DNA from: JAEZHK01 sp964575255
Lineage (GTDB): Bacteria; Bacillota; Clostridia; Christensenellales; Aristaeellaceae
Reading direction: 5' to 3'
Length of the DNA stretch: 64,000 nt
Assembly (NCBI GenBank): GCA_964575255.1
Contig: CAZNPZ010000003.1
Coordinates: forward strand, 62,001 to 126,000
Numbering within the stretch: the first letter of the stretch is position 1; the number at the start of each line of letters is the position of its first letter. Below, in pieces: positions 26,079-34,691 of this stretch. The notes under the pieces were generated by a model, which saw nothing but the letters and a program-made list of their open reading frames with translations, searched no databases and was not told where the DNA came from. The translations under genes were made by a program, and so were the position numbers.

Positions 26079-27744
26079 TCAAGCGCCCCCTTTTCGATTT
26101 TCTCCGCAATTTCGCGCCCGTATAGCTGCCGTCCGTCGTACTTGAGTACACCGGAAGTCATCTTGTGCCGGTCTCCATCCGGATCAGCTTCGCCAGTTGG
26201 CCTGTCGCGTTCTGTTCGACATGGATCAACTCCTTGGCTTTGGCCGCCATTTCGGTCAGGCGGCGCGTCGGCAGCGGATACACGTCTGAGAAGACGAGCG
26301 CCGCGTATTTTTTGCCGCCGCGTTCATTGAGGAGTTTCATCGCTTCCGTCATCGGCCCCTACATGGAGCCCCACCCGACCAGCAGCGCGTCAAAATCAGT
26401 CTCACCCAGAAACTCCGGTTCCTGAAGCTCGGATGCGAGACCTTCCAGTTTCCTCATGCGCTTGTCCATCATCTGGGCGCGCACCTCGGCGGATTCGGTA
26501 ATCGAGCCACGCTCGTCGTGCTCGTCGCTGTCGGCGGTCACGAGATGCTGCGTAAAGCCGGGGATCAGCCGGGGCGACACGCCGCTATTCGTATACCGGT
26601 AGCGCAGATACTCCCCGTCGCCTTCGTGTTCAGATGCGGGCTTTGAGACGGTGATCCGCCGGGAGTCAAGCATCGGAACCGTATAGGAGGAATCGCCCAG
26701 GTACTGGTCGCTTAAAAGCATCACCGGAATCTGGTATTTTTCCGCAAGGTCGAAGGCGCGCATCGTCTGATAGAACGCGTCCTCCGGGTTTTTCGGCGCG
26801 ATGACCATGCGCGGGAACTCGCCCTGGGACGCGTGGATCATAAACAAAAGGTCACTCTGCTCGGTTCGGGTTGGAAGGCCCGTCACCGGGCCGGGACGCT
26901 GCACGTTGACCACGACCAGCGGAATCTCCGCCATGCCCGAAAGCCCCAGCGCCTCCACCATAAGCGAGAAGCCGCCGCCGGAGGTGCCGGTCATCGCCCG
27001 CGCGCCAGCGAAGGAAGCGCCGATGGCCATGTTGATCGCGGCGATCTCGTCCTCCGCCTGCTCGACCACAATCTTGGCCTCCTCGCTCGCCGCCGCCAGC
27101 GCCTCCAGGATCGGCGTCGCGGGCGACATCGGATAAGCGGAATAGAACGTAAGCCCAGCCGCCAGCGCGCCCAGCGCCATTGCCTTGCTGCCGGTGATCA
27201 ATACGTCGGCGGAGGAATCTCCGCCAAGGCACGGAAAGCGCGATTCTACGGCGTTGTAACCCGCTTTCAGCGCCTTCAGGTTGACATCCAGGTATTCTTC
27301 CTTGACGAACGCGGGGAGCACGTCTTCCGCCCCGGCCAATGTTTCTCCGAATATCCTTAGCACCGCGCCAATGGCGACGCTGCCAACTACGCGGGGGTTG
27401 CCGAGCGCTTTTGCGGTCTGCGCCATGTCCAGTTTAATCGCGCGGGGGTCGTCAATGGATAGCATGCTGTCGCACAGAATCCATCCGTCCTGCAGCAGTT
27501 CCTCCCGGTGCAGCGCGTATGTTTCCTCGTTCAGCGCCACGATCAGGTGTGCAGCGCTGTCGTGGGAGCAGACCGCCTCCGCGCCGAAGCGCACAAGAGA
27601 AAAATTGTGCCCGCCCCGGATGCGCGACATGAAATCCCGTACGGTCAGTACGGTTCGGCCCGCCCGCTTCAGGAGTTTTTCCAGGATGGCGGTTGTGGTG
27701 TCTACGCCTTGTCCCGCCGCTCCGCCCATAAGGATGTTGTACAT
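26075..27744 (-). pseudogene. 2-oxoacid:ferredoxin oxidoreductase, fused gamma-alpha subunit, interrupted by TAG and a frameshift
   Basis: Starts at ATG 27744 (GGAGGG upstream) with the gamma domain (MGGAAGQGVDTT), followed by the alpha domain (SAYPMSPATPILEAL, VVEQAEDEIAAINMAIGAS, TGTSGGGFSLM). An in-frame TAG at 26361-26359 follows GWGSM; beyond it the same frame continues with GPMTEAMKLL and YAALVFSDVYPLP. Near 26160 one base appears missing, after which the correct ending MTSGVLKYDGRQLYG reads in the next frame and overlaps the beta-gene ATG. Both lesions near the 3' end of an otherwise intact gene could be assembly errors. Confidence 0.8.
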
Positions 27745-27943
27745 AACAGCCCTCCAACCCGTCGTCGGTTGCGTATTCAGCGGAGGTACGAATGTTGCCA
27801 TATCATAGACATTTTACCACGAAACCCCTCCAACAAAACAGAATGTTGTGAAATGAATGGAATCCATGCAAAAGAGGACGGATGATGACCATTGATCCGG
27901 CTGTTTGCCGCCGCGCCCGGCCGCGAACCGCGTCTTCCGCATG

Positions 27944-27972
27944 TTGACAGCCATCCTCGAAGAGGCTATAAT
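27944..27972 (+). promoter_or_regulatory. Consensus promoter of the ATP-grasp/SET operon
   Basis: TTGACA (27944-27949), exactly 17 bases, TATAAT (27967-27972). Transcription would begin near 27980, which rules out upstream in-frame starts and fixes the first gene at ATG 28004, where GGAGGG is the RBS. Confidence 0.88.
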
Positions 27973-28003
27973 CACGACGAAACAGGCGCTGGAGGGATGC
28001 GGT

Positions 28004-29074
28004 ATGGCGAAATTGGGCGTGGCGGTCGTGCTGCACACGTCGGTTTCCGACGGCGCCCCCAGGGATGAATTGGACGCGCTGGATCAAGCGCGCGCGGTAT
28101 CCGCGGCCCTGAACCGCCTGGGATACGAAGCGGTTGAAATGCCGTTTTCTGTGGATCTGCCCGCGCCGGGTGGGGACGCGCTTCGCCGCCTGGCGGAAAG
28201 TCCGCTCGCGGGCGCGCTGAGAAAGGCTCGGCCGAATCTGGTCTTTAATCTGGTGGAGACGGTCGCGGCTTCCGGCGCGTGGAGCTGCCTTGCGCCCGCG
28301 CTGCTCAATCGAATGGGGTACACCTGTACGGGCAGCCCGGCGGGCGCTATTTTTTTAACCACCCACAAGGTCGCGGCCAAGATGCTGCTTCGAAAATGCG
28401 GCATCCCGACGCCTGCGTGGGTGACGCCAGACAATTCAGGCGCATTCACTGAAGGACGCTACATCGTGAAACCGCTCTTTGAGGACGCCTCCGTCGGCGT
28501 CGATCAGTCGTCGGTAGACTGGTTTTCATCGCCCGAACAGCTGAAAGCGCGGCTAATGAGCGCATCGGGGACATTCGGCTGTCCGCATTTCGCGGAGCGG
28601 TACATCGATGGCCGTGAGTTCAGCGTCGCGATGATTTCAGAGGGAGGGCTTCCCCGAATCCTGCCGCCGTCCGAGATCCGGTTCTATGGGTTTCAGGCGC
28701 GCGGCAGGCATCGAATCGTCGACTACCGCGCCAAGTGGGATACGGATTCGTTCGAGTACCGCAACACGCGATCCGTGCACCGGTTTTCATTGAAGGACAG
28801 GGCGCTGATCGCGCAGCTATGCGACATCGCGGCTGCATGCTGGGCGCGTTTTGATCTGCGCGGCTATGCCCGCGTGGATTTCCGGGTGGATGAATCGGGC
28901 ATGCCGTGGGTGCTTGAAGTCAACTGCAATCCGTGCATCACGCCGGGCGCGAGCGGTTTTTTGAGCGCCGCGCGCATCGGCGGGCTGTCGTTTGACGATG
29001 TGGTGCGTTTGATCGTGGACGATGCGCTGACGGAGCCCGAAGACGAACCTGCGATGGAGAGGATCGGAACATGA
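28004..29074 (+). CDS. ATP-grasp ligase, D-Ala-D-Ala ligase-like (first copy)
   Basis: 356 residues. The ATP-grasp fold is evident: KVAAKMLLRKCGIPTPAW, the nucleotide loop YIVKPLFEDASVGV (from about residue 154), FAERYIDGREFSVAM, and Mg ligands in RVDFRVD and WVLEVNCNP. EDASVG replaces the GSS serine loop of true Ddl, and the N-terminus lacks Ddl signatures, so the ligated acid and amine are probably not two D-alanines. Its stop overlaps the ATG of the SET gene. I infer formation of an amide or peptide bond in an unknown product. Confidence 0.88.
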   Translation: MAKLGVAVVLHTSVSDGAPRDELDALDQARAVSAALNRLGYEAVEMPFSVDLPAPGGDALRRLAESPLAGALRKARPNLVFNLVETVAASGAWSCLAPALLNRMGYTCTGSPAGAIFLTTHKVAAKMLLRKCGIPTPAWVTPDNSGAFTEGRYIVKPLFEDASVGVDQSSVDWFSSPEQLKARLMSASGTFGCPHFAERYIDGREFSVAMISEGGLPRILPPSEIRFYGFQARGRHRIVDYRAKWDTDSFEYRNTRSVHRFSLKDRALIAQLCDIAAACWARFDLRGYARVDFRVDESGMPWVLEVNCNPCITPGASGFLSAARIGGLSFDDVVRLIVDDALTEPEDEPAMERIGT

Positions 29075-29445
29075 AAACGAGCGTTGCATTTGTTCCTGGA
29101 AAGGGTCGGGCCGTCCTCGCGGACGAGGACATCCCGGAAGGCGCGACCATCGAGTCTGCGCCGGTCGTCACGTTTCCCAGGGAACAATGGAAATACATCG
29201 CAAAGACCCGGCTGGGCGAATATTGCTATTTCTGGGGCGAGGATCTGAAAAGCGGGGCGATGGCGCTGGGGCTTGGCTCGCTCTACAATCATTCATTTGA
29301 TCCAAACGCGCGCTATGTGCGACACAATCAGGAAGAACTGATCGAATACGTGGCGCTGAAACCGATCCGGGCGGGCGAGGAGATCACGATCAACTACAAC
29401 GGAGATCCGGACGATTTGACCCCCGTCTGGTTTGATGTGCGATAA
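29071..29445 (+). CDS. Small stand-alone SET-domain protein
   Basis: 124 residues comprising a minimal SET domain: GRAVLADEDIPEGATIE at the start, SLYNHSFDPNARY in the position of the NHSC-x-PN motif (Phe in place of Cys), and AGEEITINYNGDP at the end. Known SET domains methylate lysines with SAM. The Tyr expected near the end may be supplied by ITINYN. It is joined by an ATGA overlap to the upstream ligase and followed 10 bases later by a second ligase, so its target is probably the ligase product or a partner protein. Confidence 0.88.
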   Translation: MKTSVAFVPGKGRAVLADEDIPEGATIESAPVVTFPREQWKYIAKTRLGEYCYFWGEDLKSGAMALGLGSLYNHSFDPNARYVRHNQEELIEYVALKPIRAGEEITINYNGDPDDLTPVWFDVR

Positions 29446-29455
29446 CGGAGGAAGA

Positions 29456-30441
29456 ATGGACGGAATCCATGAGGCGATCATCCTGTTGAACCGCGTGACC
29501 GATCAATCGCCGAGGATGTCAAGGACGTCAGGTCGCAGGCGGAATGGCTCGCGGAGGAACTCGGAGCGCTCGGTTTCAAAACGCGCATGCTGCCATTTGG
29601 CCTGGACTGCGCTTCGGAGTTGACCGAGGCAAACGCAAACGGCGGTTGTTTTGTACTCAACATGGTGGACAACGCGCCGGGCGAGGAGGCGAACGTCGTC
29701 CTCGCACCCGCGATGCTGGAAGCCGTCGGCATTCCGTTCGCGGGCTGTTCCTCGGAGGCGCTTATGGTCACCAACAACAAGCTCCTGACCAAGCGTCTCT
29801 TTCTCGCTTTCGGCCTTCCGACCCCCGCGTGGCTTCAGGATGGCGGCGGTTTTGAACCGGGTCTGTACCTGATCAAGCCGGTGAAGGAAGATGCCTCGGT
29901 AGGGCTTGACGATCGGTCGCTGGTCACCGCCGCGTCCGCCGAAGAGCTTGCCGCGCTGACCGCCGCACGCGAGGAACGGTTGGGCAAACGATGCTTCGCG
30001 GAACGGTATGTCGACGGACGTGAGTTCAACGTGTGCGCGTATGGCGCGAAGGATCGGCCCGTCGTACTGCCGCCCTACGAGTGGGTATTCCCCGGATTCC
30101 CGGAGGCGGGAAAACCCTGTTTCATCAACTACGACGCGAAATGGACGGAAAACACGTTCGAGTACGACGCGCTGGCCGCGGTCTACCACCTGCCGCCGGA
30201 GGATGAAGCGCTGTCCCGCGAGCTTGTACGGCTTGCGGAGGAATGCTGGCGGCGCTTTGAACTGAACGGCTGGGCGCGGCTCGATTTTCGGATCGACAGC
30301 GAGGGGCGACCCTGGATCCTGGAGATCAACGCGAACCCCAGCTTCTACGGTTTTTACAACATCGCCCGCGCGCACGGCTTCCCGTTCTCGCGGGTGGTCG
30401 CGGGTGTCGCGGAGGCGCTCAACGTGAAAGGAAGTTTATGA
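29456..30441 (+). CDS. ATP-grasp ligase, D-Ala-D-Ala ligase-like (second copy), apparent 1-base frameshift near 29504
   Basis: The RBS GGAGG and ATG 29456 begin MDGIHEAIILLNRVTD; the reading frame then changes and continues as IAEDVKDVRSQAEWLAEELG and onward to the stop at 30441. One missing base near 29504 explains this. The body has NNKLLTKRLFLAFGLPTPAW, LIKPVKEDASVGLDD, FAERYVDGREFNVCAYG and RLDFRIDSEGRPWILEINANP, and so has all ATP-grasp ligands and the same EDASVG loop as the first copy. If the shift is real, a shortened protein could start at ATG 29587. It overlaps the GNAT gene by ATGA. Confidence 0.75.
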
Positions 30442-30944
30442 TGGCGGCGGCGTTGTCGTTTCGCGATCTCCTGAGAACTGGCGAGGATTCGGTCATCCGT
30501 TCGATCACGGACTCCGCGGGCGTGTTCTATCCGGAGGAGATCGACATCGCGGAGGAGCTGGCGCGGGAGCACCTCACGCGCGGCGCGGAGGCGAGCGGCT
30601 ACCACTTTGTGCTGGCCGAGGCCAACGGAAAAGCCGTCGGCTACGCCTGCTTCGGGCCGGTACCCGGCGCAAGGCGCCGGTATGATCTCTACTGGATCGC
30701 GGTCGCGGAAGACGCCAAGGGTCAGGGCGTCGGCAGCCGCCTGATGGCGGAAGCCGAGGCGCGCGTGGCGGCGTCTGGCGGCGTCCGTATCTATGTGGAG
30801 ACTTCTTCCAGACCGCCCTACGTCCCGGCCCGCTCGTTTTACCTCAAATGCGGCTACAAGGTTGATGCGGTGCTGCGGGAATACTACGACGATGGCGACG
30901 ACAAGGTGATTTTTGTCAAGGATCTTCGAGCGGATCATTCTTGA
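30438..30944 (+). CDS. GNAT family acetyltransferase, last gene of the ATP-grasp/SET operon
   Basis: 168 residues. Acetyl-CoA motif AEDAKGQGVGSRLMAEAEAR and the C-terminal SFYLKCGYKVDAVLREYYDDGDDKVIF are clear. It starts at ATG 30438 inside the stop of the second ligase, so the four genes 28004-30944 form one coupled unit that ends at the terminator near 31040. GNAT enzymes may acetylate or aminoacylate the product of the ligases; this is inference. Confidence 0.88.
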   Translation: MMAAALSFRDLLRTGEDSVIRSITDSAGVFYPEEIDIAEELAREHLTRGAEASGYHFVLAEANGKAVGYACFGPVPGARRRYDLYWIAVAEDAKGQGVGSRLMAEAEARVAASGGVRIYVETSSRPPYVPARSFYLKCGYKVDAVLREYYDDGDDKVIFVKDLRADHS

Positions 30945-31026
30945 ACGGTTCGTATTAGCTCTGATGAACGCGTCGGGAATCCAGGATTCGAGCCAACGTC
31001 CCGAAGTACCGGCCTTTTTGAATGAG

Positions 31027-31066
31027 GGGCGAACGAACCGGTATGCGGCGGTTCGTTCACCCTTTT
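31027..31066 (+). terminator. Intrinsic terminator of the ATP-grasp/SET operon
   Basis: Stem GGGCGAACGAACCG against CGGTTCGTTCACCC (13 of 14 pairs), 8-base loop, then TTTT. It separates this operon from the convergent cysteine-rich repeat gene. Confidence 0.8.
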
Positions 31067-31113
31067 GCCCCGAAGGTATGACGGAATACACCTATGCGGC
31101 GCTTACAACATGC

Positions 31114-31769
31114 TCAGCAGCACAAGTCGAAGCCGCAGCACGGCTTCTTCTCGTGACGCGGCCCATGGTCGCAGCAGCAGGGATCCTTTTCTTTGCGCGG
31201 CTCATGCCCGCAGCAGCAGGGGTCCTTTTCTTTGCGCGGCCCATGGTCGCAGCAGCAGGGATCCTTTTCTTTGCGCGGCTCATGCCCGCNNNNNNNNNNN
31301 NNNNNNNNNNNNNNNNNNNNNNNNNNNNNNNNNNNNNNNNNNNNNNNNNNNNNNNNNNNNNNNNNNNNNNNNNNNNNNNNNNNNNNNNNTTGCGCGGCTC
31401 ATGGTCGCAGCAGCAGGGATCCTTTTCCTTGCGCGGCTCATCGTCGCAGCAGCAGGGATCCTTTTCCTTGCGCGGCTCATCGTCGCAGCAGGGTTCTTTC
31501 CAGAACCACGGATCGCAAATATCGCACGTCTCTTTTTCGCGGTACGGTTTCTTCTCTTTCCGCGGCTCTTTGTCATCGTACCACGGAGCGCAACCGCGGC
31601 AGGGATTCTTTTCGCCGTGCCATTCGTCTTCAAAAGGAGGTTTCGGTCCGGGCTCTTCGCCGCGTTCCGCGTCGTGCCACGGCGTACAGCGGACACAAGA
31701 ATAAAAACGGCAGTCGCGATAACTGCACAAGCGCGGCTCGCACTGGTCTTTACGGTAATTCTCACTCAT
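31114..31769 (-). CDS. Cysteine-rich protein with DPCCC 13-residue repeats, interrupted by an assembly gap
   Basis: Starts at ATG 31769 with GGAGATGGAG upstream. The N-terminal part has three CxxCxPW motifs (CVRCTPW, CRGCAPW, CDICDPW) in a charged context, then tandem 13-residue units DPCCCDDEPRKEK / DPCCCDHGPRKEK. The reading frame is lost across the N run, then resumes in another frame with the same repeat and ends PCCGFDLCC at the TGA 31116-31114; the 100 N therefore do not equal the true missing length. No family recognised. Candidate roles are metal binding or a disulfide-linked surface or spore layer; this is guesswork from composition. Confidence 0.75.
31150..31495 (-). repeat. 39-bp tandem repeats within the cysteine-rich gene
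   Basis: Units of 39 bases (13 codons) coding DPCCC, two to three acidic or His/Gly residues, then PRKEK. About three units are visible on each side of the gap, very similar in DNA sequence. Units alternate Asp-His-Gly, Gly-His-Glu and Asp-Asp-Glu variants. The high identity explains why assembly failed here. Confidence 0.9.
31290..31389. other. Assembly gap of 100 N
   Basis: Exactly 100 undetermined bases, the usual placeholder for a scaffold gap of unknown length. Keeping the repeat phase and reading frame would require a true length of 20 plus a multiple of 39 bases (for example 59 or 98). Confidence 0.99.
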
Positions 31770-31899
31770 GATTGCTCCATCTCCATTCGTCCGAAGCGTT
31801 TCCATGAATACCGTATGCTGTGGCGAAATTTCACGTTCCCTGTCTGATCGCGCGCCTGTCATCTTCCAAGTGTCTGGTTGAGAATATTCTGACAATGAT

Positions 31900-31928
31900 T
31901 TGACAAAGTTCGCGAGATGCATTACACT
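31900..31928 (+). promoter_or_regulatory. Promoter of the MBOAT/SGNH operon
   Basis: TTGACA (31900-31905), 17 bases, TACACT (31923-31928). Start of transcription near 31935 excludes the in-frame ATG-like start at 31917 and supports GTG 31956. Confidence 0.75.
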
Positions 31929-31955
31929 TTGATCATACATGGGAGGGAACGCTTT

Positions 31956-33401
31956 GTGGCTCTGACGACATGGGCGTATGCTGTTTTTCTGGCCGCGGCC
32001 TTCATCCTCCATTGGTTGATTCCCGTGAAGTACCGATGGATCCCGCTGCTGGCCGCGAGTTTCTGGTTTTATCTGAGTTGGGGCGCTCAGTATGTGTTCC
32101 CGCTGATCTTCGTGACGGCGGTAACATACATATGCGCGATGCTCATGGAGGCGCGCGGCGGACGCGGGAAGCGGGCCGTTTTGATTGCCGCGCTGGTCGT
32201 TTGCTTTGCGCCGCTGATCGTATTCAAATACCTGGGGTTTTTCCTTGCGAGCGTCACGGCTGCGCTTCGTTTGTTCACGATTGAATGGAATCCGTTCACT
32301 TTGAAGCTGATTCAGCCGATCGGGATATCCTTTTTCTCGTTCCAGACGGCGGGGTATCTTATAGACGTGTACCGCGGCAAGTCGCGCGCCGAGCGGCACT
32401 TTGGAAGGTACGCGCTGTTCGTGTCATTTTTTCCGCAGATCGTGTCCGGTCCCATCGCGCGATCGGATAGCCTCCTTCCGCAGTTGGAGGCGGATCGGCG
32501 CTTCGAGTACGATCGGGCTACCTACGGCCTCAAGCAGATCGCCTGGGGATTCTTCAAAAAAATGTGCGTCGCGGATACGCTCGGTTACTACGTGGACAGG
32601 GTCTATGGGAATCTGTCCAATTTTCATGGCCTTTCGCTGGTCATCGTCATGGTCTTTTACGCGCTGCAGATCTACTGCGATTTCTCCGGCTATACGGACA
32701 TCGCGATCGGCTCGGCGAAGCTTTTTGGAATCGACCTGATGGTCAACTTCAAAAGCCCGTACTTCTCCGCATCCGTCCGGGAGTTCTGGAGCCGCTGGCA
32801 CATTTCGCTGTCCACGTGGTTTCGGGATTACCTGTACATTCCGATGGGCGGCGGCAGACGCGGGAATCTCCGAAAAAGCATCAATATTCTGATCACATTC
32901 CTGGTCAGCGGGCTGTGGCACGGCGCGAACTGGACGTTTGTCGTCTGGGGCGGCCTGCACGGGGCGGCACAGTGTGTGGAGAACATCTTCACAAAGACGC
33001 CCCGGAAGCGGCTGTCGGAGGAAAGAACCGCCGGATGGGCGTTGAAGGTGATCGCCGTGTTCGCCTTCGCGACGTGCGCCTGGGTCTTCTTCCGCGCGCC
33101 AAGTATTCAGGACGGGCTGTACGTGTTCCGGAACCTGTTCTCCGGGCTTACATCGCCGATGGCCTACGTGCGTACGGGGTATCGCGCGCTTCGGCTTGAC
33201 GTTTCTACGCTGATCCGATTCCTCTTCCTTGTCGCGCCGCTCGTCGCGTTTGACTTCATGGCGCTCAGGAAGGACCCAATTCTTGCGATCGGAAAACTGC
33301 CGCTCGTCGGGCGGTGGGTGGTCTACCTCGTTTTCGTCGTCCTCACCGTGTATCTGATGCCGCAGAATTCCGACACCGGCTTCATTTACGCCCGTTTTTG
33401 A
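31956..33401 (+). CDS. MBOAT family membrane O-acyltransferase (AlgI/DltB type)
   Basis: 481 residues with about ten membrane helices. AlgI-family signatures are FFPQIVSGPIARSD, YCDFSGYTDIAIG, NFKSPYFSASVREFWSRWH, STWFRDYLYIPMGG and the catalytic-His helix VSGLWHGANWTF (His near 321). Such proteins transfer acetyl or acyl groups across the membrane to extracellular polysaccharides or cell-wall polymers. GTG 31956 follows GGGAGGGAACG. The next gene, 12 bases on, is an SGNH-like partner, the common pairing for wall or exopolysaccharide acetylation. Confidence 0.93.
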   Translation: MALTTWAYAVFLAAAFILHWLIPVKYRWIPLLAASFWFYLSWGAQYVFPLIFVTAVTYICAMLMEARGGRGKRAVLIAALVVCFAPLIVFKYLGFFLASVTAALRLFTIEWNPFTLKLIQPIGISFFSFQTAGYLIDVYRGKSRAERHFGRYALFVSFFPQIVSGPIARSDSLLPQLEADRRFEYDRATYGLKQIAWGFFKKMCVADTLGYYVDRVYGNLSNFHGLSLVIVMVFYALQIYCDFSGYTDIAIGSAKLFGIDLMVNFKSPYFSASVREFWSRWHISLSTWFRDYLYIPMGGGRRGNLRKSINILITFLVSGLWHGANWTFVVWGGLHGAAQCVENIFTKTPRKRLSEERTAGWALKVIAVFAFATCAWVFFRAPSIQDGLYVFRNLFSGLTSPMAYVRTGYRALRLDVSTLIRFLFLVAPLVAFDFMALRKDPILAIGKLPLVGRWVVYLVFVVLTVYLMPQNSDTGFIYARF

Positions 33402-33413
33402 GAGGTTTGCATT

Positions 33414-34490
33414 ATGAGACGATTTGTGGCCAAAATACTGATCTTATGCGTGCTCATCATCGCGATCAACGTGGCTGTGGACTATTTCCTGTTTGACGAC
33501 ATCCACTCCTATACCCGAATGATGATGGAGGAAATGTACCAGTATCAAGGCAACATCGACACGTTGTTTATTGGGTCGTCCCACGCGTACCGCAGTTTTA
33601 ACGTGGCGATGGCGGACCAATTGCTCGGCGTGAACACGTTTAACGCCGGGTCGTCGTCGCAGTCACTCAATACCTGCTATTACCTTCTGAGGGAGATCAA
33701 TCAATACCATAAGGTGAAGACGGTGTATCTGGAACTGTATTACTCGATCCTCGATCATTCACCCCGCGGAATCACAACCCAGCAGTGGATCATCTCGGAT
33801 TACATGAGAAACGGGATCAACAAGCTCGAATTCCTGTGGGATACAGCCGGGCCGGGGGCGATCCTGGACAATGTGTTCCGGTTCAGGCACGGCGAGAAGG
33901 ATATCCTGAGACAGTTGGACACCTTGAAGCTCAAGCTGACGGACGGCTTCAAAGTGGGCGACTACCGGCACATCCGGTACGCGGAAGACGAATACCGGGG
34001 AAAAGGATTCGTCTACACCCATGAGACCGTTGACCCCAAGGAACTGGAAAACTGGAATGACGCCATCGACCCGAATCAGCCGATCTCGGATTTCTCCGAA
34101 TTGTACCTTCGCCGGATCGTTGACTTCTGCAAAGAACGGGGGATCCGTCTCGTCTTCGTCACCGCGCCGATGCCGGAGCAGACCATCCGCCGAACGACCG
34201 GGTATCAGGCTTTTCACGATCATATGGCCGCATACGCGGAAAGGGAAGGCCTCGATTACTACGATTTTAACCTTGTGAAACCCTCCGTCCTGTCCCTTGC
34301 ACCGTCAGATTTTCAGGACAACAGCCATTTGAACGGCGCGGGCGCGGAGAAGTTCACCCAAACCTTCTGCGACATCATGAACCGCCTGAAGGAAGACACC
34401 ATGAATGTAGAAGACGTGTTTTACGCAAAACTTGAAGAGAAGCCTGTGCCACCAGAGGCGACTGATCTGGCACCTCTGAACGGCAAATGA
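33414..34490 (+). CDS. Membrane-anchored SGNH/AlgX-like protein, acyl transfer partner
   Basis: 358 residues: N-terminal membrane helix (about 7-26), then an extracytoplasmic domain with the SGNH-like first block TLFIGSSHAYRSFN (Ser55/56) and the last block FQDNSHLNGAGAEKF, giving the Asp and His. The family (DltD, AlgJ/X, PatB-like) passes acyl groups from the MBOAT protein to a glycan. It shares the MBOAT operon. The polymer modified cannot be told from sequence. Confidence 0.82.
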   Translation: MRRFVAKILILCVLIIAINVAVDYFLFDDIHSYTRMMMEEMYQYQGNIDTLFIGSSHAYRSFNVAMADQLLGVNTFNAGSSSQSLNTCYYLLREINQYHKVKTVYLELYYSILDHSPRGITTQQWIISDYMRNGINKLEFLWDTAGPGAILDNVFRFRHGEKDILRQLDTLKLKLTDGFKVGDYRHIRYAEDEYRGKGFVYTHETVDPKELENWNDAIDPNQPISDFSELYLRRIVDFCKERGIRLVFVTAPMPEQTIRRTTGYQAFHDHMAAYAEREGLDYYDFNLVKPSVLSLAPSDFQDNSHLNGAGAEKFTQTFCDIMNRLKEDTMNVEDVFYAKLEEKPVPPEATDLAPLNGK

Positions 34491-34640
34491 TGAAGGTACA
34501 CACCACGTTTGATGGCGCGCCCTCCAGGCGGGCAGATCGTCGGATGGGGACGCCCGACCACAGCATCGGCCTTCGCAAGGACATCCGTGGGAGATTGGGA
34601 TACAGCCGGGAGAAAACGTGCTCGTTTCGTGGAACGGCCA

Positions 34641-34675
34641 AAGGGTCAGCCCTGACGCGATCAAGGCTGACCCTT
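34641..34675. terminator. Hairpin between the SGNH-like and YgiQ genes
   Basis: Stem AAGGGTCAGCC / GGCTGACCCTT with a 13-base loop between convergent genes, followed on the plus strand by CTTCTTCAATGCTTCTTTG. Probably terminates the MBOAT operon. The 150 bases before it (34491-34640) hold no gene that I can see. Confidence 0.6.
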
Positions 34676-34691
34676 CTTCAATGCTTCTTTG

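Noticed and set aside
27905..28003. Upstream extension of the first ATP-grasp gene
   Set aside because: It would begin before the perfect promoter at 27944-27972; ATG 28004 has the RBS.
30980..31010. GGATTCGAGCC resembling a tRNA T arm
   Set aside because: No acceptor, D or anticodon stems fold around it on either strand.
31150..31495. Tandem repeats considered as a CRISPR array
   Set aside because: Units are contiguous, without spacers, of 39 bases, and code for in-frame protein repeats; no cas genes are present.
31065..31847. Plus-strand ORFs made of hydrophobic Val-Ala-Ala-Ala repeats across the N run
   Set aside because: They are the antisense reading of the 39-bp repeats of the cysteine-rich gene, lack an RBS and contain undetermined residues.
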